Assembly: GCA_966128725.1 (NCBI GenBank) | Contig: CBHYLN010000140.1 | Coordinates: 1 to 14,329 of the forward strand | Source of the DNA: JAFDZV01 sp966128725 | GTDB taxonomy: Bacteria > Bacteroidota > Ignavibacteria > OLB7 | DNA: 14,329 bases | Direction: 5' to 3' | Part shown: piece after piece, positions 8,814-14,329 of the stretch | Layout of the letters: each line of letters starts with the position of its first letter | Position numbering within the stretch: the first letter of the stretch is position 1 | Program-made: the position numbers and the translations under genes | Notes under the pieces: model-generated | What the model was told of the DNA's origin: nothing | Databases searched by the model: none | What the model saw: the letters and a program-made list of their open reading frames with translations, nothing else

Positions 8814-9674
8814 TCAGCCACCAGGCCGGCGCCGGCGCATCTCGGCCTCCACTTGGCGTTGCTGTTCGGCCGCACGCTCGGCCAGCGTCTCCATCCAATC
8901 AACGGCCTCGCGTCGAGCATCCCGCCATACATTGGGTATACGCCGCAGCGTGATGCGCCCTTCGGCAACCGCCCGCACATATTCCGGCGTGCCGCAGTAC
9001 ACGTTCATCAGGTCGTTGGCGGCATACACAATGTCGGTATCGTTTACCTGCCCCGCGCCAGCGTTCGATTCGGCGAGGAACTCCTGGCCGTACAGCGCAT
9101 ACCGAACCCGTGCGGGCCGGCCATGCTCCGGCGGTTGATATCCGATGACTCTGATAAACGACTCCGGCAACATCACAACTTGCCTGTCGTAGGCATTCCC
9201 GCAACTGTTGTAGTAATGCGGCTCGGCGCGGCGCCACACGCCCGGCGCGATCTCGTATTCCAGTTTCAGATAAACGTCGCCGTCCTGCGTATCCAACACA
9301 AGCGGGCGCCCGGTGCGGTTGATGAGGTATACGGGCACACCGCCAACGATAACGGACAGGCCAAAGCGCCCACCAATCACCTGCTTCCAACGCGCCCGTT
9401 CCGCGTGTTCATAATCGGCGACGATGGAGAAGTACCCCGCCGGCGCCCAGATTTGCGCGGGCAATGCGATAAGCGGACGGTTGCGGCTGGTATCGGAGAA
9501 GCAGCAAGCTCGAAATCCCTGATATCCACGATTCACCCGCCACAACGCGCCGGCCATTGCAGCTCGGGCCTGCCCCACGGCAATAATCGTACGCTGGCGT
9601 TGGCCGCCGCATCCCGCCGCTATTACAAGGCAGCACACAGCCGCATACGTGATGACTGGTTGCAGGCACCGCAC
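8814..9674 (-). CDS. Unrecognised exported lipoprotein (286 residues, GTG start)
   Basis: I do not recognise a family. From the GTG at 9672-9674 the protein begins MRCLQPVITYAAVCCLVIAA and reaches a lipobox (IAAGC) with the lipidated cysteine at residue 22, a textbook lipoprotein signal. The frame is open further upstream to an ATG at 9791. That start would put 60 His/Cys/Arg-rich residues before the cysteine, which no lipoprotein signal has, so I prefer the GTG; no Shine-Dalgarno decides the matter. The mature part looks globular and mostly beta (VYLINRTGRPLVLDT, GDVYLKLEYEIAPGVW), with a NDTDIVYAANDL segment. It ends in a charged, probably helical tail rich in Glu, Arg and Gln. The gene diverges from the tandem lipoprotein pair. 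It is likely anchored in the inner or outer membrane; the role is unknown. Confidence 0.75.
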   Translation of the reverse strand: MRCLQPVITYAAVCCLVIAAGCGGQRQRTIIAVGQARAAMAGALWRVNRGYQGFRACCFSDTSRNRPLIALPAQIWAPAGYFSIVADYEHAERARWKQVIGGRFGLSVIVGGVPVYLINRTGRPLVLDTQDGDVYLKLEYEIAPGVWRRAEPHYYNSCGNAYDRQVVMLPESFIRVIGYQPPEHGRPARVRYALYGQEFLAESNAGAGQVNDTDIVYAANDLMNVYCGTPEYVRAVAEGRITLRRIPNVWRDARREAVDWMETLAERAAEQQRQVEAEMRRRRPGG

Positions 9675-9838
9675 CGCACCGAAGCATTCAACCACCCAGG
9701 CCGGGCGGGGCAACCCCGGCAGGTTTCGGACGTGCACAACGAAGTGCCTATCGCATGCCGGCATGCTGTGATACTTTTCACATCGGTTCATGGCGTTCGC
9801 GCATCACGTCTCCGGCGCACGCGCATTCACGGTTTGGC

Positions 9839-9866
9839 CGTATAGCTTCGCGCACCGTATCGCAAA
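9839..9866 (-). promoter_or_regulatory. Candidate promoter for the minus-strand lipoprotein gene
   Basis: On the minus strand TTTGCG (9861-9866) and TATACG (9839-9844) are separated by 16 bases, close to a -35/-10 arrangement. It lies 165 bases before the preferred GTG and 48 bases before the alternative ATG at 9791. It matches no strict consensus, and promoters in FCB phyla often differ from the sigma-70 pattern. Confidence 0.22.
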
Positions 9867-9909
9867 CAACACACGGCCGTCGGTTCGGTTACTTCAACGG
9901 CCATGGGAA

Positions 9910-9941
9910 GTTCCGGGCACGGCACGTTCCGGGCGCGGCTT
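9910..9941. repeat. Imperfect 16-base tandem direct repeat
   Basis: Two adjacent copies share GTTCCGGGC, then A or G, then CGGC, agreeing at 13 of 16 positions. They lie in the divergent intergenic region. They could be paired binding sites for a regulator or a chance duplication. Confidence 0.45.
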
Positions 9942-9998
9942 GGCGGTTGCGCTGCCGTATGCAAACGGCCCAGAAATCAGCATATCCAACGCAAGGCA

Positions 9999-10047
9999 TG
10001 CCGCCACAGGAAACAACAGAAGAAGAGCACGGCTCCGTTGTGCGGCA
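9999..10047 (+). other. Imperfect 9-bp hairpin upstream of the tandem lipoproteins
   Basis: TGCCGC plus ACA (one bulged C at 10005) pairs with TGTGCGGCA at 10039-10047 around a purine-rich loop of about 30 bases. It lies 130 bases before the first tandem lipoprotein start and may fall within its leader or promoter. Function unknown. Confidence 0.3.
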
Positions 10048-10165
10048 ATGCCGGCCCCATCCCAGCACTGTCATGTTCAACACTGATATGGGAACAGCGC
10101 ACAGACCCGGCGAGTACATTGCTTCGCGGCAGTGTTTATCATACGTTCGACACCAACGAAATAGT

Positions 10166-10169
10166 GGAG
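10166..10169 (+). promoter_or_regulatory. Shine-Dalgarno of tandem lipoprotein A
   Basis: GGAG lies 8 bases before the ATG at 10178 and supports that start over the upstream ATGs in the same frame. GGAGCC here is fully complementary to GGCTCC at 10031-10036, so long-range pairing that covers the site is possible if the transcript begins that far upstream. Confidence 0.6.
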
Positions 10170-10177
10170 CCAGCCCG

Positions 10178-11428
10178 ATGCCGATACGTTATCTCAACCT
10201 CATTCTGTTGCTGCTGTGCATGCTTGCCGCCGCATGTGCTTCCCCTGCACAGCCGGAAGCTCCAACGCAGCCCGAGAACCCGAAACAGCCCGCAACGCCA
10301 GCAAACAGCCGGGAACCGTTCCGTGTTGCGATGGCGTTTCCGCTGTATGCGCCTCCAGGCTCGGCACTGTACGTGCGCGGCACTGGCTTTACCACGGCAC
10401 ACGACGTTTCGCTGCGCATGAACAACACCCAGCTTGCGATTATCTCCATCCAGCACGACGAGATCGTCGCCATTCTGCCGGAGCAGGTTCAGACGGCCGA
10501 GATGTTTCTCTGGCACGACGGCGTGGCCACATCGCTTGGCACGGCATACATCACAATGGAAGCGGGAGCGACCAGTAACAGCATCCCCGCCTATATCTTC
10601 CCCACGGCCGGCCAACCCGGCGATACGATAACGCTGTACGGCTGGCACCTCGACAACGAGGCCGGCAACATTACGGCACGGTTCGGTAAAAGCACGGGCA
10701 CCATCATTGTTGTGGATAGCTCCAGATTGCACATCGTGGTGCCGCCGAACGCCGAGGACACGCTTGTGGTGACAGGCCGTACGTTTCTACGTGGATACAC
10801 GTTCAAATCAACAGCCACCAAACCGAACGCCTCCAAACCGAGGTTTTCGTTCGATTCGGTCCGTATCAGCGTGGTCGGGATCAACACCCGCATTGAACGC
10901 GCCATTTCGATGGACGGATCACCGGTTCGCACCGATACGCTGGAATCGGCATTCACACTCGATGAAGCCATATTGCTGTTCACGGGGCGCGTTCGGGGCA
11001 AGTACGGAATCGATACGCTGACGTTCTCGCGCACGGTAACAATATCGGAGTGGCCCAAGGAGTTGAACGACACCAAAACCATCACGATAACGTGGGACAC
11101 GACCTCAATGCGCTTTCAGTATCTGAGGTATCGGAACTCACACAGCGAGAGGAACCACGGGGTGGTGACATCACAACGCGATCTGTACAGCAAGAACGAA
11201 GACGTCAACATTACGCTTGACTATCTGACGCTTACGCCGCGATCCGGCGGACTGTTGGTGGGTGAAGCAAGCGGTGGCCTATTCCCCGGGCATTTCCGGG
11301 GGTATGTCTGGAGCAGCTCGAGCGCGAGCCGATATGATATCAACGGCCCGGTCACGTCCGTTTCATCCCGGTTGCTGGAGGTTTTGCCGCCGACGCCCGA
11401 TGCGGCGATGCAGGTGACGCTGTACTGA
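10178..11428 (+). CDS. Tandem lipoprotein A with two IPT/TIG-like domains
   Basis: The product is 416 residues. The ATG at 10178 is chosen because a GGAG stands 8 bases upstream and it starts a lipoprotein signal (MPIRYLNLILLLLCMLAAAC, lipidated cysteine at 20); the frame extends further upstream but without protein character. Residues 23-47 are a Pro/Gln-rich spacer. Residues about 48-127 and 136-210 look like two IPT/TIG immunoglobulin-like folds: GSALYVRGTGF then a PEQV segment, and PGDTITLYGWHL, ITARFG, LHIVVPP and DTLVVTG. Residues about 222-416 form a beta-rich C-terminal domain shared with the next gene, ending in VTLY, that I do not recognise. It is probably anchored in the outer membrane and binds carbohydrate or protein; TIG domains suggest binding, not catalysis. 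No obvious Lys-Asp surface-export signal follows the cysteine. Confidence 0.9.
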   Translation: MPIRYLNLILLLLCMLAAACASPAQPEAPTQPENPKQPATPANSREPFRVAMAFPLYAPPGSALYVRGTGFTTAHDVSLRMNNTQLAIISIQHDEIVAILPEQVQTAEMFLWHDGVATSLGTAYITMEAGATSNSIPAYIFPTAGQPGDTITLYGWHLDNEAGNITARFGKSTGTIIVVDSSRLHIVVPPNAEDTLVVTGRTFLRGYTFKSTATKPNASKPRFSFDSVRISVVGINTRIERAISMDGSPVRTDTLESAFTLDEAILLFTGRVRGKYGIDTLTFSRTVTISEWPKELNDTKTITITWDTTSMRFQYLRYRNSHSERNHGVVTSQRDLYSKNEDVNITLDYLTLTPRSGGLLVGEASGGLFPGHFRGYVWSSSSASRYDINGPVTSVSSRLLEVLPPTPDAAMQVTLY

Positions 11429-11445
11429 GCCGTGACCACCGCGGC
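11429..11445 (+). terminator. Weak hairpin just after lipoprotein A
   Basis: GCCGTG and CGCGGC form a 6-bp stem with one wobble around a 5-base loop, starting at the first base after the stop codon. No T-run follows, so read-through into the next gene is likely. A second small hairpin (AATATCGC with GCGATGTT, 11455-11473, one wobble) follows it. Confidence 0.2.
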
Positions 11446-11514
11446 ATGGCAAGCAATATCGCCCAGCGATGTTACCGGCATCACATGACGCATTGTGAGA
11501 ACTTTCCCATGTTC

Positions 11515-11556
11515 GGGTGTTTCTGGAGCGTACAGCAGTAGCAACCGGAGACACCC
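11515..11556 (+). promoter_or_regulatory. Stem-loop that would cover the Shine-Dalgarno of lipoprotein B
   Basis: GGGTGTTTCT (11515-11524) pairs with GGAGACACCC (11547-11556) over ten consecutive positions, eight Watson-Crick and two G-T, around a 22-base loop. The right arm contains the GGAG at 11547-11550 that serves the ATG at 11561. If it folds in the mRNA it would limit ribosome access, which suggests translational control or coupling to upstream events. This is inference from pairing only. Confidence 0.4.
11547..11550 (+). promoter_or_regulatory. Shine-Dalgarno of tandem lipoprotein B
   Basis: GGAG stands 10 bases before the ATG at 11561 and decides that start over the in-frame ATG at 11495, whose 22 extra residues would displace the lipoprotein signal. 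Confidence 0.6.
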
Positions 11557-11560
11557 ATAC

Positions 11561-12757
11561 ATGAAAACGTTCCCAACCATCTTCATGCTGCTACTGGCGA
11601 CATTGTTCGCCGGTGCGTGCGGTTCACCCAACGAACCGGCAACAACACCCAGCGAACAGGGATCGCAGGCTCCACTGAGCATCAAACTGGTGTTTCCGTA
11701 TGAGGACGATCAGGGTTGCACGATCATAGTGCGCGGCAGCGGGTTCAGGGCAGCTGCCCATCCCATTCTGATGGTCGACAGCATCCAGCTTGGCATCACA
11801 TCGATTCACCCCACGGAGATTACAGCGGTGGTTCCGAAATCGGCAGCCACCGGAACGCGTAGGCTGGTGTTGTGGCAGGGGAAGGACAGCGCCAGCAGAT
11901 ACGTGTATTTCTGGTGGCTGACATTGGGCGGGCAATACGTTGATGCCGTTGGCACCTATCCGGATTCCGGAAACCCCGGCGATACGGTAACTGTGTACGG
12001 CTACCACTTCAACAACGAGGCACCGGAGATTTCCGCACGGTTTGGCCAAACCCCCGCGCGCATTATCGCCATCAGCGATGGGTGGCTGAAAATTGTGGTA
12101 CCCCCGCTGGCAGAGGATACGCTGACGGTGACCGGCCGGACGTTCAAACGTGCGATTCCGTTTGTGTCCATCGGGCCAAAACCAATACCTCTGTTTACTT
12201 CCGCCCGGCTGGATATCCGCGGCGTGATGGCACGCATCGATCGCCATGCAACGGTCGAAGGATCGGATCTCAGCCACGACACGGTGGAATCCGAGTTCTC
12301 CGTGGATCTCACGCTGCCCTACACGAAACGCATCCCGGGCAAGGGCGGCGTTGATACGCTCATCTTCTCAAGTTCGACACCTGCCAACGCGGACGCGCAA
12401 CAGACCCAACGCCTGACGATTGCCTGGGATACCGGCGGCCGACGTATCGTGGAACTGCGGTACGATTATTCGTCGAGCTGGTACTCCACCGGACCGTTGA
12501 CGTCGGAGAAAGGGCTCTCCTATGGCAGCAGCAACAAACGTTGCACGTTCCGCGATATCGCGCTGACAGCACAACCGGACCTGCTAACTGGCGAGGTCAC
12601 CGGGGCCGAGGTTCCAGCACATCTGGCGGGGTACGAATACTCCGATGTCAGCTCCAGCAAGGACCATCCGGGCGCGCCCCGTTTCACGAGCGAATGGCTT
12701 CTTCTGGAAGTTCTGCAACCCAAGCCCGATGCGTTGATGCGCGTAACACTGTACTAA
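11561..12757 (+). CDS. Tandem lipoprotein B with two IPT/TIG-like domains, paralogue of A
   Basis: The product is 398 residues, starting at the ATG with a GGAG 10 bases upstream. MKTFPTIFMLLLATLFAGAC is the lipoprotein signal with the lipidated cysteine at 20, the same position as in A. The spacer (23-38) is shorter. Residues about 39-120 and 132-202 correspond to the two IPT/TIG-like folds of A, with TIIVRGSGF, then PGDTVTVYGYHF, ISARFG, LKIVVPP and DTLTVTGRTF. Residues about 212-398 match the C-terminal domain of A: GKGGVDTLIFS, LTIAWDT, LRYDYSSS, LLTGEVTG, LLLEVLQPKPDA, VTLY. It lies 132 bases after A on the same strand and probably arose by tandem duplication, the first domain having diverged most. 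Co-transcription with A is likely, since I see no clear promoter between them. Function is unknown; binding at the cell surface or in the periplasm is the reasonable guess. Confidence 0.9.
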   Translation: MKTFPTIFMLLLATLFAGACGSPNEPATTPSEQGSQAPLSIKLVFPYEDDQGCTIIVRGSGFRAAAHPILMVDSIQLGITSIHPTEITAVVPKSAATGTRRLVLWQGKDSASRYVYFWWLTLGGQYVDAVGTYPDSGNPGDTVTVYGYHFNNEAPEISARFGQTPARIIAISDGWLKIVVPPLAEDTLTVTGRTFKRAIPFVSIGPKPIPLFTSARLDIRGVMARIDRHATVEGSDLSHDTVESEFSVDLTLPYTKRIPGKGGVDTLIFSSSTPANADAQQTQRLTIAWDTGGRRIVELRYDYSSSWYSTGPLTSEKGLSYGSSNKRCTFRDIALTAQPDLLTGEVTGAEVPAHLAGYEYSDVSSSKDHPGAPRFTSEWLLLEVLQPKPDALMRVTLY

Positions 12758-12801
12758 GCCGGCGCGCGGCTTCGTTGGCGCCTTCGGTGATCCGTTGAAC
12801 A

Positions 12802-12814
12802 GCCCGGCACGGGC
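12802..12814. terminator. Small hairpin between convergent genes
   Basis: GCCCG and CGGGC form a perfect 5-bp stem around GCA within the 64-base gap between two converging genes. It has no T-run on either side. The position suits a shared terminator but the sequence support is thin. Confidence 0.25.
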
Positions 12815-12821
12815 AGCAAAC

Positions 12822-14282
12822 CTACCCCCTCACCACAGGCAACACCCTCCTGCCACCGTCGCTTGTGACAGTCACGAAACACGGCCCCTTCGGCAACCCC
12901 GAGGTGTTGAGCATCATGATGTTGCGCCCCGCGCCGCGACGCTGAGGTGCGCACTGTGCCAGCGTTTCGCCGGTTACTGAGTGTACGGCAACCGCCACAA
13001 GTCCATCATGTTCCAGCGTGAATTCAACCGCGGTCTCGTCGCCGAACGGATTCGGCGCGCACCGCGCCATCGCCTCGCCAGCCTTCTCGGCGCCAACCGA
13101 TGTGGTGGCCATGGCACGGATAAACAGGCGGTCGCGATTACCGCGATCGCAGAAATAGATATCGCTTCGGCCATCGCCGTTGGCGTCGAAAATCTCGATG
13201 CCCAGGCCATCGCCGTTCACGGGCGAGCCAAGGATGTCGGCCGTGGCATCGGCGAACCGCCCCGTGCCATCGTTGCGCCATGCGCGCGGCCGCGACTGCG
13301 GGAAGTGGCAGGTGATGAGATCGAGATCGCCGTCGTCGTCGGCATCCACGAATTTTGCATCCAGCGTGCTCTGGTCGCTCGGCGGCAGGCGCTGCGAGGT
13401 TTCGTCGGTGAAGGCGCCCTTGTTGTTGATGTACAGACGGTCCTGACCATTGTTGGCCGGGTTCCACCCCACGTTCGAGAAATAGATATCCAGGTCGCCG
13501 TCACCGTCCACATCGGCAAACGTCACCTTCCGCGTTTCGGTATTCGGCACCAGCGGAAGGCGCTGCGCGGTAACGTCGACAAACACACCGGTTCCGTCGT
13601 TATCCAGCAACCGATTTCCGTCCTCATTGCCAACCACGATATCCAGATCACCGTCGCCGTCAAGGTCCGCGAACTCCACATCCTGCGTCACGTTGGTCTC
13701 GGCCGGCAGGCGTCCCGCCGTTTCGTCGGTGAAGCGGCCGGCGCCGTCGTTGACCAGCAGGAAATCCTGCCCGGCATTGCCGATCAACAGATCCGGATGC
13801 CGGTCGCCGTTGATATCGGCCACGGCAACGGCGTTGGCGATGCTGGGCGGGAGCACGAAGGGCGCGTCAGCAAATCGACCGGCGCCGTCGTTCAGGTAAT
13901 ACTCGTGCGTGGAATCGTCCTCGCTGACGAACACGAGATCCAGATCGCCGTCACCATCGAAATCCGCGACGCCGAGGTCCTCGCTGTCGTGGTAGTGGCT
14001 GGGAAGAATGCCGGTGGGCAGCGTGAAGTTCCCGAGCCCATCGTTCAGAAGCACATTGTTGGGCTGGAACTCGTTGGCGATCACAAGATCCAGATCACCA
14101 TCGCGATCCAGATCGGCGGCCTCCACGTCCATGCCTCGCTCGTAACGCACGGTTGGCGGCAGCTTGGCCTTGCTGGAATCGATGAACGCCGGCTGCGCAT
14201 AGGCCAACGAAGATGCGCCGAGCAGCAGGGCAAGGGCAAGGCAATGCAGGCTCCGCGGGGAGTGAACACGTCGATCGATCAT
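12822..14282 (-). CDS. Seven-motif FG-GAP secreted protein with T9SS-type C-terminal domain
   Basis: The product is 486 residues, exported by Sec (signal peptide about residues 1-29, likely cut after LAYA) and probably by T9SS. The ATG at 14280-14282 precedes a basic stretch and hydrophobic core that fit a signal peptide. Seven DxDxDGDLD-type calcium motifs begin at residues 57, 107, 156, 206, 257, 313 and 366, about 50 residues apart. Most are followed by a matching strand such as LNDGLGNF, VNDGAGRF or RNDGTGRF and then an LP turn, the pattern of a seven-bladed beta-propeller. Residues about 408-486 are a sorting domain opening CAPNPFGDETAVEF and ending in a basic VLPVVRG strand. Unlike the 6131 protein it has no ASPIC/UnbV domain. 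It converges on lipoprotein B. Its promoter would lie beyond or in the last 47 bases of the window, where I see no clear one. The ligand is unknown. Confidence 0.93.
   Translation of the reverse strand: MIDRRVHSPRSLHCLALALLLGASSLAYAQPAFIDSSKAKLPPTVRYERGMDVEAADLDRDGDLDLVIANEFQPNNVLLNDGLGNFTLPTGILPSHYHDSEDLGVADFDGDGDLDLVFVSEDDSTHEYYLNDGAGRFADAPFVLPPSIANAVAVADINGDRHPDLLIGNAGQDFLLVNDGAGRFTDETAGRLPAETNVTQDVEFADLDGDGDLDIVVGNEDGNRLLDNDGTGVFVDVTAQRLPLVPNTETRKVTFADVDGDGDLDIYFSNVGWNPANNGQDRLYINNKGAFTDETSQRLPPSDQSTLDAKFVDADDDGDLDLITCHFPQSRPRAWRNDGTGRFADATADILGSPVNGDGLGIEIFDANGDGRSDIYFCDRGNRDRLFIRAMATTSVGAEKAGEAMARCAPNPFGDETAVEFTLEHDGLVAVAVHSVTGETLAQCAPQRRGAGRNIMMLNTSGLPKGPCFVTVTSDGGRRVLPVVRG
13161..14114 (-). 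repeat. Seven near-regular FG-GAP repeats of about 150 bases
   Basis: The Asp-rich motifs recur every 49 to 56 codons. At DNA level blocks such as gtcgccgtc and atccagatc (read on the plus strand) reappear in most copies. The regular spacing and similar linkers suggest growth by internal duplication of one propeller blade. Confidence 0.8.
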
Positions 14283-14329
14283 GCTTCGTACGACAAAGGT
14301 GGAAGGGTTGGCGCACCGCTGGGCGCGCA

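Larger units (their letters stand above)
9675..10177. other. Divergent intergenic region between lipoprotein genes
   Basis: About 500 bases (387 if the upstream ATG at 9791 is the true start of the minus gene) with no supported gene. It must hold promoters for both directions. It contains a candidate promoter for the minus gene near 9839-9866, a 16-base imperfect tandem repeat at 9910-9941, an imperfect hairpin at 9999-10047, and the ribosome binding site of the first tandem lipoprotein at 10166-10169. Confidence 0.6.

Noticed and set aside
8853..9845. 330-codon plus-strand frame opposite the unrecognised lipoprotein
   Set aside because: It has the same codon register as the minus gene. Its translation lacks a signal or recognisable segments, while the minus frame has a lipobox and plausible beta strands.
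10137..10142. TATCAT as a -10 box for lipoprotein A
   Set aside because: There is no acceptable -35 at 16-18 bases: GTACAT sits at the right place but matches poorly, and TTGCTT is only 12 bases away.
9755..10177. N-terminal extension of lipoprotein A to an ATG at 9755
   Set aside because: It would place 160 residues ahead of the lipidated cysteine, and the Shine-Dalgarno and signal peptide both point to the ATG at 10178.
11490..11508. TCACA and TGTGA arms resembling a CRP site
   Set aside because: The arms are in the reverse order to a CRP site, which reads TGTGA first and TCACA second, and the spacing of 8 is wrong.
12758..12775. GCCG/CGGC run after lipoprotein B as a strong terminator
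   Set aside because: Only a 4-bp stem around a GC-rich loop, with no T-run.

Overview
The window looks like chromosomal DNA from a fairly GC-rich member of the FCB superphylum (Bacteroidota, Chlorobiota, Ignavibacteriota or Kapaibacteriota). The reasons are two C-terminal domains of the type IX secretion (T9SS) sorting / FlgD-like kind, each opening with a PNPF motif, FG-GAP propeller proteins, and a giant SpvB/RHS-like secreted protein of a type common in those phyla. The exact phylum is inference. I see no rRNA, tRNA, CRISPR array, transposase, phage gene or integration site.

Layout. Positions 1-6024 (minus) hold the first 2008 codons of a giant secreted protein whose C-terminus lies outside the window. 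Next come a 753-residue FG-GAP/VCBS + ASPIC/UnbV protein with a T9SS-type tail (6131-8392, minus), a 421-base non-coding stretch with adjacent hairpins, and an unrecognised lipoprotein (8814 to about 9674, minus). A roughly 500-base divergent intergenic region leads into two tandem paralogous lipoproteins on the plus strand (10178-11428 and 11561-12757). Each carries two IPT/TIG-like beta-sandwich domains and a shared C-terminal domain I do not recognise. A 486-residue seven-motif FG-GAP protein with a second T9SS-type tail (12822-14282, minus) converges on the lipoprotein pair.

How the genes relate. Every gene in the window appears to encode an exported protein: three with Sec signal peptides and three with lipoboxes. 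Two of the Sec proteins carry T9SS-type tails. No enzyme, regulator or cytoplasmic gene is visible, so the locus reads as a cell-surface or secretion module. Its function (adhesion, substrate binding, interaction with other cells) cannot be settled from sequence alone.

The least explained items are the tandem lipoprotein pair with its conserved C-terminal domain, a stem-loop that would cover the Shine-Dalgarno sequence of the second lipoprotein, the hairpins at 8462-8528, and a five-cysteine patch in the otherwise cysteine-poor giant protein. Long open frames on the strand opposite the coding genes are codon-register shadows and are not annotated.
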